Origin: Hydrogenophilales bacterium
GTDB lineage: Bacteria > Pseudomonadota > Gammaproteobacteria > Burkholderiales > Thiobacillaceae
Assembly (NCBI GenBank): GCA_024636675.1
Contig: JAGXGM010000017.1
Coordinates: forward strand, 1 to 37,476
Reading direction: 5' to 3'
Length of the DNA stretch: 37,476 bases
Shown here in pieces: positions 19,292 to 28,015 of the stretch. The position numbers and the translations under genes are program-made. Positions within the stretch are counted from its first letter, which is position 1. Each line of letters starts with the position of its first letter. The notes under the pieces are model-generated. The model made no database searches and had not been told where the DNA came from. It was given only the letters and a program-made list of their open reading frames with translations.

Positions 19292-19595
19292 GCAGTCCTG
19301 GGTGGTGCCGCCCGATCATCCGTCTTTCCTCGGCCACTTCCCGGGCCGGCCGATACTGCCTGGCGTTGTGCTGCTTGATCGCGTGCTTCGCTTCGCGGTT
19401 GCCACCTGCGGCGACGGCACCGATCCGTGGCAGATCGTCAGCGCGAAGTTTCTCAGCCCGGTTGCGCCGGGCGAGGCGCTTGTGTTTCAGCTGCACGGTC
19501 AGCGCCCCAGCCTGTCCTTCGCAATTCGTGCGGCGGATCGCCTTGTGGCGAGCGGGCAACTGCTCTGCAGCCTGCCGGTGGCAGCGCATGACTAA
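19278..19595 (+). CDS. apeI: Hotdog-fold dehydratase subunit (ApeI type)
   Basis: The 105-aa single hotdog domain carries FLGHFPGRPILPGVVLLDRV, the FabZ/FabA-type active-site helix with its catalytic His. In aryl-polyene pathways ApeI pairs with ApeP to dehydrate the 3-hydroxyacyl intermediates. I chose the ATG at 19278 because GGAG lies nine bases before it; an ATG at 19248 would add ten residues. The gene overlaps both its neighbours. Confidence 0.85.
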   Translation: MSGAEQSWVVPPDHPSFLGHFPGRPILPGVVLLDRVLRFAVATCGDGTDPWQIVSAKFLSPVAPGEALVFQLHGQRPSLSFAIRAADRLVASGQLLCSLPVAAHD

Positions 19596-20511
19596 GCCGG
19601 CCAATTCGGCGCACGATTCGGCGCATGATTGGACGCACATCCGGGAGCGCGGCAACCTGCCCATTCTGCGTCTGATGGTGTGGATTTCGCTCACCCTGGG
19701 GCGCACGCTGGGCCGCGTCGTGCTCTTTGGCATCGCCCTGTATTTCGTCCTGTTTGCACCTGCCGCGCAAAAGTCCAGTCGTGACTACCTGCGCCGCGCC
19801 CTGGGGCGCCCCCCAAACTGGCGTGACCGCTATCGCCATGTACTGTCATTTGCCAGCACCATTCACGATCGCATCTATCTGCTCAATGACCGTTTCGACC
19901 TGTTCGAGATTCAGGTCGAGGGGGCGGAGGAGCTCGATCGGGTGCTCGCCAGAGACACCGGCGTCTTGCTGTTCGGCGCGCATCTGGGCAGTTTCGAATT
20001 GCTGCGCGCCGTCGGCTGCAGAGGGGCGGGCCATCAGGTGGCGATGATGATGTACGAGGACAACGCACGAAAACTCAACGCGACGCTCACCAGCATCAAC
20101 CCGCGCGCCACGCAGGAGGTGATCCCGCTGGGGCAGATTGAGTCCATGCTGAACGCGCGCGACAAACTCGATCAGGGCTATGTTGTCGGCATGTTGGCAG
20201 ACCGTGCCAGCGGCCCGACGCAGCGCCATAGCGTCGATTTCCTCGGCGCACCGGCGGCCTTTCCCCTGGGACCGTTTCGCATGGCGGCCATCCTGCGGCG
20301 CCCGGTATTTTTCATGGCAGGCTTGTATCTGGGTGGCAACCGCTATCGCATCCACTTCGCTCCGCTGGCTGATTTCACACAGGTCGAGCGTAGTGAGCGC
20401 GACGCGGCGATACGGTCCGCCGTGAGCCGCTACGCCGGGCTGCTGGAAACGCATTGCCACGCGGCGCCCTACAACTGGTTCAATTTCTTTGATTTCTGGG
20501 CAACGACATGA
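19588..20511 (+). CDS. LpxL/HtrB-type lipid acyltransferase
   Basis: The 307-aa membrane-anchored acyltransferase has a hydrophobic segment at about residues 30-57 and the catalytic H-x4-E pair H132/E137 in LLFGAHLGSFELL. The later LADRASGPTQRHSVDFLG segment is also typical of the LpxL/HtrB superfamily. In aryl-polyene clusters such enzymes probably transfer an acyl or the polyene chain to the lipid anchor. In some species this domain is fused to a glycosyltransferase; here that function is separate (28790-29548, minus strand). Its stop overlaps the next start (ATGA). Confidence 0.85.
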   Translation: MTKPANSAHDSAHDWTHIRERGNLPILRLMVWISLTLGRTLGRVVLFGIALYFVLFAPAAQKSSRDYLRRALGRPPNWRDRYRHVLSFASTIHDRIYLLNDRFDLFEIQVEGAEELDRVLARDTGVLLFGAHLGSFELLRAVGCRGAGHQVAMMMYEDNARKLNATLTSINPRATQEVIPLGQIESMLNARDKLDQGYVVGMLADRASGPTQRHSVDFLGAPAAFPLGPFRMAAILRRPVFFMAGLYLGGNRYRIHFAPLADFTQVERSERDAAIRSAVSRYAGLLETHCHAAPYNWFNFFDFWATT

Positions 20512-21086
20512 GACGGCGCTTCATTTTCGTCCTCCTTGCGGCCTGCGCCGGCCTGCCCGCTTCGTTCGCCTCGGCGGCCATGAGCATCGACGAACTGATG
20601 AGCGGGCTGGCCAAGCGCCATGAAGGACACGCACGTTTCACCGAGACCCGCTACATCGCCGTACTCGACAAGCCGTTGGTGTCCTCGGGCGAGGTGTCGT
20701 TCATCGCACCGGACAGGCTGGAAAAACGGACGTTCAAACCCAAGCCGGAACGGGTCACGTTGGATGGTGACTCGTTGCGCATCGAGCGCGGGCAAAAGAA
20801 GCTGTCCATCAATCTTTCCGCCCAACCCGAAGCACTGGCCTTCGTGGCCAGCGTGCGCGGCACGCTGACCGGAAATCGCGTCGCATTGGAAAGCGACTAT
20901 CGATTGATCCTGGATGGCGAGGCAAGCCGCTGGCTGCTGATCATGCTGCCGAGCAACCCGGACATTGCCCGGATCATTCACCGGGTGACGGTACGCGGCG
21001 GTAACGGCCAGATTCGCGAGATCGAATATCTGCAAGCCGATGGCGATCGGATCGTGATGCGTTTCGAAGCCATGGACACGCCATGA
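20508..21086 (+). CDS. LolA-like periplasmic lipid carrier of the aryl-polyene cluster
   Basis: The 192-aa product has a Sec signal peptide (RRR then a hydrophobic run, cleavage near ASA at about residue 23) and a mature part that follows the LolA/LolB-like half-barrel pattern (HARFTETRYIAVLDKPLVSSGEV, LEKRTFKPKPERVTLDGD). It probably shuttles the aryl-polyene lipid across the periplasm after export by the MMPL protein encoded next. It is coupled to both neighbours by ATGA overlaps. Confidence 0.85.
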   Translation: MRRRFIFVLLAACAGLPASFASAAMSIDELMSGLAKRHEGHARFTETRYIAVLDKPLVSSGEVSFIAPDRLEKRTFKPKPERVTLDGDSLRIERGQKKLSINLSAQPEALAFVASVRGTLTGNRVALESDYRLILDGEASRWLLIMLPSNPDIARIIHRVTVRGGNGQIREIEYLQADGDRIVMRFEAMDTP

Positions 21087-23419
21087 GCGAAGCCGGCGGC
21101 CAGCACTCCTACCGCGCCCTGTTGGTCTGGCTGGCCGCCATGCTGGCCGGGGTGGCTGTGGTCTGGCAGAGCAGTTTCCTGAACGACATATCCTTCTTCC
21201 TGCCTACCCGGCCCACGGCCGAGCAGCGCTTGCTGGTCGACCAGATGCGCAATGGTGCCGTAGCGCGCTTGCTCATGCTGCGCATCGAGGCCCCTGACCT
21301 GCATCAGGCGGCGCGCCTGTCACGCGCGCTGGCGACGGATCTCGCGTCGAGAGCCGAGTTTGTGCTGGTGCAGAACGGTGAATCGGCGCGCCGCGACGCG
21401 GATATGGAATTCCTGCTGCAACATCGATATGCCTTGAGTCCTACACTGAATCCGCAACGCTTTAGCACCGAGGGCTTGCGCGCTGCAATCGGCGAAACCA
21501 TCGACGCGCTATCCTCGCCTTTTGGCCTGCTGCTGAAAAAATCACTGACGCGCGATCCGACCGGTGAATTGCTGGCCATCGTGTCTGCGCTCGATCCCGG
21601 TCAGGGGCCGGCGAGCGCGGACGGTGTCTGGGTTTCACGCAATGGTCGCGATGCCGTCGTGCTGGTGCAGTCCGCCGCGCGCGGGTCCGATACCGACGGT
21701 CAGGCGCTCGCCGTTGAACTGGTGCACGCCCGCTTCGACGAGATCAAGCAGAAGGAGGCGTCAGCGGCGACCTTGACAGTCTCCGGCCCCGGCGTATTCG
21801 CCGTGAAGTCGCGCGCCACGATAAAGAGCGAAGTCCAACGTCTGTCCGCACTTAGTCTCGGCGGCGTCATTCTGGTGCTGGCGCTGGCGTATCGCTCTTT
21901 CCGGCAGCTCGCCCTGGGCTTGCTGCCGGTGCTCAGCGCTGCGCTCGCCGGTATTGTTGCGGTCAGTCTTGTTTTCGGCAGCGTTTTTGGCATCACCGTC
22001 GGGTTTGGCGCGGCACTGATTGGCGAGGCCGTGGATTACTCGACCTACTATTTCGTGCAATCCGGGCGGCATGGCGTCGTGGCCTGGCGTCGGCAGTATT
22101 GGCCGACCATACGCTTGGGTGCCGCAACCTCAATCGTTGGCTTTGGCGTGCTGCTGTTTTCCGGCTTTCCCGGGCTGGCGCAACTGGGCTTGTATGCCTT
22201 GTCCGGTGTGGCGGCAGCGGTGCTGGTGACCTACACGGTGTTGCCGGCGCTGGGTCGGCCGCGCCCTGTTGCGCCGGGGCTACGCAAACTCGGCGCTGGC
22301 ATGACGGCGCTGGCCGGGATGATGCGGCGCTGGCGCTGGTTGGCGCTAGCCTGTGCGCTGGCGGCAGCGACGTATCTCGTGTCGCAACGCGATGTGCTGT
22401 GGAACAACGACATTTCGGTACTGAGCACCACCCGCAGCGAGGACGTGCAGGTCGACCAGGACCTGCGTGCCGATCTCGGCGCACCCGATTCGCGCTACCT
22501 GATTGCCGTGCAGGGAAATGACCTGGAGACAGCTCTGCAAGCGAGTGAGGGCGTGGCGAACCGGCTCGACCGTCTGGTCGAAACCGGTGTGATTAGCGGC
22601 TATGACAGCCCCTCACGTTTCTTGCCCAGTCAGGCAATGCAGGCGCTACGCCGCGCCAGCCTGCCCACAAGCGACGAACTTGGCCGCAGACTGACTGCCG
22701 CGACGGCTGACCTGCCCATCGCCGCCGCCCGCCTTCAACCCTTTGTGCTTGACGTCGAGGCCGCACGACAGGCTGCTCCCTTACGCCGAGAGACGCTGGC
22801 CGGCACCAGCTTTGCGCTGCTGGTCGACTCCATGCTCTCGCAACATGACCAAGGCTGGACGCTCATCATGCCGCTGCATCCGGGTGGCGATGGCGGCATT
22901 CCGGCGCAGGCTGTCCGCGGCGCACTCGAAGGCAGCGAGGCGCGATTCATTGATCTCAAGGGCGAACTCGACACTGTTTACACACAGTATCTGCGCGAAG
23001 CCATGCTGCTGTCGGCCGCTGGATTGGTCGCCATCGTGCTGCTGTTGCTGGCCAAATTGAAGTCCGTCCGTCGGCTGGCCACGGTGCTGCTGCCGCTGCT
23101 TCTGTCCATCGTGCTGGTGGTCGCCGGCCTCAAGCTGATCGGCGAACGGCTGAACCTGTTGCATCTGGTTGGCGTGCTGTTGACCTTTGCGGTGGGCTCA
23201 AACTATTCCCTGTTCTTCGAGCAGATCGCGCGGCAGGACACACCCGATAACGATGCCATCGCCTCCATCGTGCTGGCGGCGATTACCACGGTGATTGGTT
23301 TCGGCGCGCTCGCCCTGTCGTCGGTGCCAGTGCTGCACGCCATTGGCGTGACCGTAGGCCCGGGCGCGCTGCTGGCCTTGCTGCTTTCAGCGATGTTCAT
23401 TGGTCTGCGTCGCGAGTGA
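21083..23419 (+). CDS. MMPL/RND-type exporter of the aryl-polyene cluster
   Basis: The 778-aa protein has the duplicated RND layout: one N-terminal membrane helix, a large periplasmic loop (about residues 35-245), a bundle of helices (about 250-400), a second periplasmic loop (about 430-630) and a second bundle to the end. The GAALIGEAVDYSTYYFVQ and GVLLTFAVGSNYSLFFEQ helices hold the polar/acidic residues used for proton-driven transport. It is expected to move the aryl-polyene lipid out of the inner membrane. It is co-translated with the LolA-like gene and, through a GTGA overlap, with the hydrolase gene that follows. Confidence 0.9.
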   Translation: MSEAGGQHSYRALLVWLAAMLAGVAVVWQSSFLNDISFFLPTRPTAEQRLLVDQMRNGAVARLLMLRIEAPDLHQAARLSRALATDLASRAEFVLVQNGESARRDADMEFLLQHRYALSPTLNPQRFSTEGLRAAIGETIDALSSPFGLLLKKSLTRDPTGELLAIVSALDPGQGPASADGVWVSRNGRDAVVLVQSAARGSDTDGQALAVELVHARFDEIKQKEASAATLTVSGPGVFAVKSRATIKSEVQRLSALSLGGVILVLALAYRSFRQLALGLLPVLSAALAGIVAVSLVFGSVFGITVGFGAALIGEAVDYSTYYFVQSGRHGVVAWRRQYWPTIRLGAATSIVGFGVLLFSGFPGLAQLGLYALSGVAAAVLVTYTVLPALGRPRPVAPGLRKLGAGMTALAGMMRRWRWLALACALAAATYLVSQRDVLWNNDISVLSTTRSEDVQVDQDLRADLGAPDSRYLIAVQGNDLETALQASEGVANRLDRLVETGVISGYDSPSRFLPSQAMQALRRASLPTSDELGRRLTAATADLPIAAARLQPFVLDVEAARQAAPLRRETLAGTSFALLVDSMLSQHDQGWTLIMPLHPGGDGGIPAQAVRGALEGSEARFIDLKGELDTVYTQYLREAMLLSAAGLVAIVLLLLAKLKSVRRLATVLLPLLLSIVLVVAGLKLIGERLNLLHLVGVLLTFAVGSNYSLFFEQIARQDTPDNDAIASIVLAAITTVIGFGALALSSVPVLHAIGVTVGPGALLALLLSAMFIGLRRE

Positions 23420-24063
23420 TCCCATTGGCGCAACCGCGCTGGCACCTGCGTCAGGGCAAGGACCTGCTGGTGCTGATACCGGGAGCCTTGATGCCGGCGG
23501 ACGACTTCGTCGCAGAGGGTTTGCTCGACGCCCTGAATGCGAGTCCGTTATCGTTCGATGTGATGGTGTCAACACAGGACCCGCTACAGATTCGTGGCGT
23601 GGCCGACTTCGACGCGTTGTTGAATGACGAGCTCCGGTCGGCGCGGATGCATTATCGAAAGCTATGGCTGGGCGGCATTTCGCTCGGTGCCTTCTGGGCC
23701 ATGAGTCTGCTTGCCGCGCATCCGGGCTGCGCCGATGGACTATGCCTGATGGCGCCCTATCCTGGCAGTCGGCCGACGCTGAATGCCATCGCCCGCGCCG
23801 GTGGCCTGACTCACTGGCAGCCCGACCCTGTGCAGTTGGCCGATGCGGAATTCCGCCTGTGGCAGTGGCTGAAATCGCCCCCTGCCGCTATGCAGGTGTT
23901 CGCCGGCTATGGCGAGGATGATCGCTTTGCGGCGGGCATGCGCCAACTGGTCGATTGCTTTGCGCCGGGGACTGTCTGCACGGTGCCGGGAGGCCACGAG
24001 TGGCCGGCCTGGCGCAGCCTATGGATGCGGTTTCTTGAGCGGGGCTGCCTGGGTGGCGCGTGA
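23416..24063 (+). CDS. Alpha/beta-hydrolase in the aryl-polyene operon
   Basis: The 215-aa alpha/beta-hydrolase has the nucleophile elbow GISLGA (S89), an acid in GEDDRF and the catalytic His in PGGHEW, so the triad appears complete. The substrate is unknown. Standard aryl-polyene clusters carry a hotdog thioesterase (ApeK), which is not seen here, so this enzyme could release or edit the polyene chain; this is inference from context only. It starts at a GTG that overlaps the transporter stop, and the next gene starts inside its last codons. Confidence 0.75.
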   Translation: MIPLAQPRWHLRQGKDLLVLIPGALMPADDFVAEGLLDALNASPLSFDVMVSTQDPLQIRGVADFDALLNDELRSARMHYRKLWLGGISLGAFWAMSLLAAHPGCADGLCLMAPYPGSRPTLNAIARAGGLTHWQPDPVQLADAEFRLWQWLKSPPAAMQVFAGYGEDDRFAAGMRQLVDCFAPGTVCTVPGGHEWPAWRSLWMRFLERGCLGGA

Positions 24064-24883
24064 TCCTGCGGCGCGCTGGCACCCCACGCCCTCCCTGCAA
24101 GCCAGCATCGGCGTGCATGGCCTGGCGGTGCTCGGTGCGCTCGCCGCCCCGGCTGCCTGGCCCTGGTTGCTGGGAGCCATCGCCGCCAACCATGTCGTGC
24201 TGAGCGTGGCCGGGCTGCTGCCGAGGTCCACCCTGCTCGGGCCGAATCTGACACGCTTGCCGACAAGCACTGCCGAGCGGAGCACGCGTCGGGACGTGGC
24301 GCTGACCATAGACGATGGTCCGGATCCGGAGGTGACGCCGCGCGTGCTGGACCTGCTTGATGCCGACGGCATCAAGGCCACATTCTTTTGCATTGGCCGA
24401 CGGGCAAAGCAACGGCCCGACCTGTGCCGCCTGATCGTCGCGCGCGGCCACGGCGTGGAAAACCACGGCTACAGCCATTCGGCCGCATTTTCCTTGTTCG
24501 GCCCACAGGCCATGCGACGGGATATCCAGCGCGCCCAGGACACGCTCGCCGACATCACCGGCGTCGCGCCGCGCTACTTTCGCCCCAAGCCCGGCTTGCG
24601 AAATCCGATGCTTGACCCGGTGCTTCACGACTTGGGTCTGCATCTGGCCGCGTGGACGCATCGCGGCTTTGATACCCGAGAGGGCAATGCCGACGTGGTC
24701 CTGAATAGGCTGACGCGCCGGCTCGGACCGGGCGACATCCTTCTGCTGCACGATGGAAACGCCGCGCTGACGGCGGATGGCTCACCGGTGATTCTTGCAG
24801 TACTGCCGCGGCTGATCGCGCATCTAAGCACGCATCGCCTGATGCCGGTGCTGCTGCCCGACAGTCATCCCGTAGCGCAATGA
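24053..24883 (+). CDS. Polysaccharide deacetylase family (NodB-domain) protein
   Basis: The 276-aa product, from a GTG at 24053, has one or two hydrophobic helices (about residues 22-58) and a NodB domain. The metal ligands are visible: D87-D88 in TIDDGPD and H138/H142 in NHGYSHS, with the RPKPGLRNP and LLLHDG motifs further on. Such enzymes remove N-acetyl or other acyl groups from sugars. Here the likely target is a sugar of the glycolipid anchor, which is inference. The start is uncertain because no good ribosome site is seen, but it overlaps the hydrolase gene as the other genes of this operon do. It is the last gene of the nine-gene unit. Confidence 0.8.
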   Translation: MARDPAARWHPTPSLQASIGVHGLAVLGALAAPAAWPWLLGAIAANHVVLSVAGLLPRSTLLGPNLTRLPTSTAERSTRRDVALTIDDGPDPEVTPRVLDLLDADGIKATFFCIGRRAKQRPDLCRLIVARGHGVENHGYSHSAAFSLFGPQAMRRDIQRAQDTLADITGVAPRYFRPKPGLRNPMLDPVLHDLGLHLAAWTHRGFDTREGNADVVLNRLTRRLGPGDILLLHDGNAALTADGSPVILAVLPRLIAHLSTHRLMPVLLPDSHPVAQ

Positions 24884-25036
24884 CGCAGGTGGCTTGCGCC
24901 GCTGCATGCGGGACACAACCACGTCGGTGTGGCGTTTATCGGCATGGCGGACTGGGCCAGTTTGAACCAACGTGAGCCAACGCGAACCATCAGAACGCCG
25001 TCTCACCAGTACCGGCTTTTCAGATCTGCCCGCGCG

Positions 25037-25348
25037 TCAGAATTTGGAGATGCCGATACCGCGTAGTTGGTGATGCAGCCAAATCGCCGAAAACACCGCG
25101 ATCGCCACATGCAGCGAGGGGCAGGCGTTGCCGGCGGCGTCAATGCCCTGCACCAAAGCCAGCGAGTCTTCCGGTGACTTGCTAAGCGCCGGTACGATCG
25201 TTGGCCAATAATAGAAGCACACCAGGCCCGGGGCCACAGGCGAGTCCGACGCTCAGCCCGTAGAACAGCAGTTGCCGGACGTTGGGCATGAGCGCCGGCG
25301 GCAGCGCGGTGTAAACCCGGAATGCCAAGGACTCGAACTATTGGCAGG
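25037..25348 (-). pseudogene. PAP2-family phosphatase, truncated and frameshifted
   Basis: The 3' part (25237 to 25037) reads CFYYWPTIVPAL and then GNACPSLHVAIAVFSAIWL, the PSLHV motif of PAP2 lipid phosphatases. The 5' part lies in another frame (VYTALPPALMPNVRQLLFYG) and the two join if one base is removed from a run of four C near 25231-25236. The N-terminus is cut off at about 25348, where an IS30 fragment begins. The gene is on the opposite strand to both flanking operons and is not functional as read. Confidence 0.65.
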
Positions 25349-25487
25349 AATGGCAATCTGGTACCGTCCGTCCTGGGTGAGGTGTGTGTAATTCATTGTG
25401 GGCAACTTTGACTTGGCGGGGGGGGCTCGGATGCTAGCGCCTCTCGCCCACCCAACCTGTTCATCGGAGTTGCACTTCGAATTTGAA
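25349..25487 (-). mobile_element. IS30-family 5' end fragment
   Basis: From an ATG at 25394-25396 the minus strand reads MNYTHLTQDGRYQIAI, the start of IS30-family transposases, then runs straight into the broken PAP2 gene. The stretch at 25467-25487 (GAGTTGCACTTCGAATTTGA) resembles IS30 terminal sequences. Only about 140 bases of the element remain, marking an insertion followed by deletion. Confidence 0.5.
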
Positions 25488-25572
25488 CGCGCGGCATGGA
25501 GCAGTACGAAATGGCAGCAGTTAGCAGGACGCTTGGAGCCGGCCACAAGCGCCGTTCCCGCGTGAAACGTCG

Positions 25573-26769
25573 ATGGCCGTGACGCCCCTGCTGCTTTCTG
25601 CCTACACCACCAGCACGTGTCTGGGGCGCGGCAATGCGGCGACCTTGGCGGCGTTGCGCGGCAACCGTAGCGGCCTCGCCCCCTGCCGTTTCGAGACGGT
25701 TGATCTGGATACCTGGATTGGTGAAGTTGTGGGCGTCGACGATCAGTCGCTACCTGATTTCTTGTCCAACTACGAGTGCCGCAACAATCGGCTTGCCCGG
25801 CTGGCACTGGAGACGGATGGTTTTGCCGAGCAGGTTCGCGCCGCGGTGGCGCGCCATGGCCCGGCGCGCGTTGGTGTCATCGTGGGGACCAGTACCTCCG
25901 GCATTTTGCAGACCGAACTGGCCTACCGCCAGCGTGATCCGGTGACGCTGGCACTACCCGACGATTTCATCTACGGCACGACGCACAATCCATACGCGCT
26001 GGCGGCGTTTATCCGCGCCTATTTCGGGCTTCAGGCACTGGCCTTCACGATTGCCACGGCCTGTTCATCCAGCGCCAAGGTTTTCGCGGCGGCGTCGCGG
26101 CAACTGGCATTGGGTACGCTTGATGCGGTGGTGGTTGGAGGCGTTGATTCCCTGTGTCTGACCACGCTCTACGGTTTTGCGTCGCTTGGCCTCACATCGG
26201 CGCAAGCCTGTCATCCCTACGATGCGACGCGCGATGGCATTTCCATCGGCGAGGGCGCTGCCTTTGCCTTGCTTGAGCGCTGCATGGATCCGCCGGCTGG
26301 TGCCCTGCTGCTTCTGGGCAGTGGCGAATCAAGCGATGCGCACCACATGTCGGCCCCGCATCCGGACGGGTTGGGCGCCAAGCTGGCGATGCAGCGTGCG
26401 CTGGATGCGGCAGGCCTGGCGCCCGAGGCGATCGACTATATCAACCTGCACGGCACGGCGACGCCCGCCAACGACAGCGCCGAAGGCAAAGCCGTGAGCG
26501 CACTGTTTGGCGATCGCACGCCGGCCAGTTCGACCAAGGGCGCCACCGGGCACACGCTGGGTGCCGCTGGCGCGGTAGAGGCCGTGGTTTGTGCGCTGGC
26601 ACTGACGCAGGATTTTCTGCCGGGCAGTCCGGGCACCGAATCGCTGGATCCGACGATCCCGATTCGCTATCAGTTGCGTAGCGCGCGCGCAAACCTGCAT
26701 CACGCGCTGAGCAATTCCTTCGGTTTTGGCGGTAGCAATTGCAGCCTGGTGCTGGGGGTGGCGCCATGA
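25573..26769 (+). CDS. apeO: Beta-ketoacyl-ACP synthase (ApeO type)
   Basis: The 398-aa condensing enzyme has the Cys-His-His triad: C164 in TIATACSSSAKVF, H293 in NLHGTATPANDSAE and H327 in STKGATGHTLGAAG, with K322. It extends the polyene with malonyl units on the carrier protein, working as a pair with the chain-length factor encoded next (ATGA overlap). It heads the second coupled operon. The DNA before its ATG is the IS30/PAP2 scar and has no obvious ribosome site, so how well it is expressed is uncertain. Confidence 0.9.
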   Translation: MAVTPLLLSAYTTSTCLGRGNAATLAALRGNRSGLAPCRFETVDLDTWIGEVVGVDDQSLPDFLSNYECRNNRLARLALETDGFAEQVRAAVARHGPARVGVIVGTSTSGILQTELAYRQRDPVTLALPDDFIYGTTHNPYALAAFIRAYFGLQALAFTIATACSSSAKVFAAASRQLALGTLDAVVVGGVDSLCLTTLYGFASLGLTSAQACHPYDATRDGISIGEGAAFALLERCMDPPAGALLLLGSGESSDAHHMSAPHPDGLGAKLAMQRALDAAGLAPEAIDYINLHGTATPANDSAEGKAVSALFGDRTPASSTKGATGHTLGAAGAVEAVVCALALTQDFLPGSPGTESLDPTIPIRYQLRSARANLHHALSNSFGFGGSNCSLVLGVAP

Positions 26770-27572
26770 ACGCGGGCACGCCGTTGCGCGCATGGATTGA
26801 GGGCATCGGCGTGATCGCCCCCGGCCTGCCCAACTGGACGGCGACACGCGCCGTGCTGCGCGGCGAGCAGAAGCTGGCCCCGGCGCCATCGATCCTGCCT
26901 GCACCATCCATCTTGCCGCCGGCTGAGGCGCGGCGTGCCGGCCGCGTGGTCAAGCTGGCGCTGTCGCTTGGCCTCGAAGCCGCGGCGCATGGCGAAGCCG
27001 ACATCGCCGAACTGGCGACCGTGTTCGCCTCGTCGGGTGCCGACGGCTACAACTGCCACGCACTGTGCGAACAGTTGGCAACCGAGGACCGGCGCATCTC
27101 GCCGACCCGCTTCCATAACTCGGTGCATAACGCTGCCGCGGGTTACTGGACCATCGGCGCCCGATCGATGGCGCCCTGCCAGTTCATCTGTGCCTTTGAT
27201 GCCAGCTTTGGCGCCGGCCTGCTCGATGCCATGAGCCAGGTGTGTGTCGAGCAGCAACGCACCTTGCTGGTGGCCTACGACAGCGAATACCCGCCGCCTC
27301 TGCATGCCAAGCGTGATACGTGCGACTGCGCCGGCATCGCCCTACTGCTGAATTCGCAGCGCAGCGAACGCAGCCTCGCCGAACTGGAGGTCGCAATGAG
27401 CGCGGATCCGGCGCACGAGCTGGCCGATAAGGTGCTGGAAGCCCTGCGGCGCAACGTTCCGGCGCTGCGCGCCCTGCCCTTGCTGGAACTGCTGGCGCGG
27501 GAAGCGGCGGGCGCCACCTGCATCGATTATCTGGCACCACAACAGCTGCGCTTGGTGGTCACGCCGTGCTGA
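26766..27572 (+). CDS. apeC: Ketosynthase chain-length factor-like protein (ApeC type)
   Basis: The 268-aa protein resembles the N-terminal half of a ketosynthase, with FHNSVHNAAAGYWTIG and a degenerate active-site strand, FDASFGAGLLDA, in place of the ACSSG-type Cys motif. The C-terminal half with the two His is missing, as in ApeC of known clusters, which forms an inactive partner of ApeO. The start is the ATG overlapping the ketosynthase stop. Residues 43-54 contain a short repeat (PAPSILPAPSIL). Confidence 0.85.
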   Translation: MNAGTPLRAWIEGIGVIAPGLPNWTATRAVLRGEQKLAPAPSILPAPSILPPAEARRAGRVVKLALSLGLEAAAHGEADIAELATVFASSGADGYNCHALCEQLATEDRRISPTRFHNSVHNAAAGYWTIGARSMAPCQFICAFDASFGAGLLDAMSQVCVEQQRTLLVAYDSEYPPPLHAKRDTCDCAGIALLLNSQRSERSLAELEVAMSADPAHELADKVLEALRRNVPALRALPLLELLAREAAGATCIDYLAPQQLRLVVTPC

Positions 27573-28015
27573 CGCGCGACTGGATCACAGCGCATATCCC
27601 GCATCAGGGATCGATGTGCCTGCTCGATGCGGTAACGCGCTGGGATGAGGGGCAGATCGCTTGTCGCGCAAACAGCCACCGGCATCCCGACAACCCCTTG
27701 CGCGCCGAGGGACGGCTGGGTGCAGCGATCGGCATTGAATACGCGGCACAGGCGATGGCTGTGCACGGCGCCCTGCTCAGCAAGGCGATGTCGGCACCGC
27801 GGCGAGGCTACCTGGTCAGCGTACGCGCGGTGAAACTGCATGTTGACCGGCTGGACGAGTTGCCGGGCGACCTGGATATCTACGCGCAGCGAATGGTCGG
27901 TGATGAGGGGACGGCGATGTATCAGTTTTCCATAGGCCATGACGGGCAGGCGGTGATGGAGGGTCGGGCGTCGGTGGTGTTCGGCGCCGAGCGCTTGGAG
28001 TCGGGCAAGCCATGA
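27566..28015 (+). CDS. apeP: Hotdog-fold dehydratase (ApeP type)
   Basis: The 149-aa hotdog protein starts MLTRDWITAHIPHQGSMCLL, with the HIPHQG...LLD pattern of ApeP-type 3-hydroxyacyl-ACP dehydratases. It probably pairs with the ApeI-like protein encoded in the first operon. The start is a GTG inside the end of the chain-length-factor gene (seven-base overlap), and its stop overlaps the reductase ATG. Confidence 0.85.
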   Translation: MLTRDWITAHIPHQGSMCLLDAVTRWDEGQIACRANSHRHPDNPLRAEGRLGAAIGIEYAAQAMAVHGALLSKAMSAPRRGYLVSVRAVKLHVDRLDELPGDLDIYAQRMVGDEGTAMYQFSIGHDGQAVMEGRASVVFGAERLESGKP

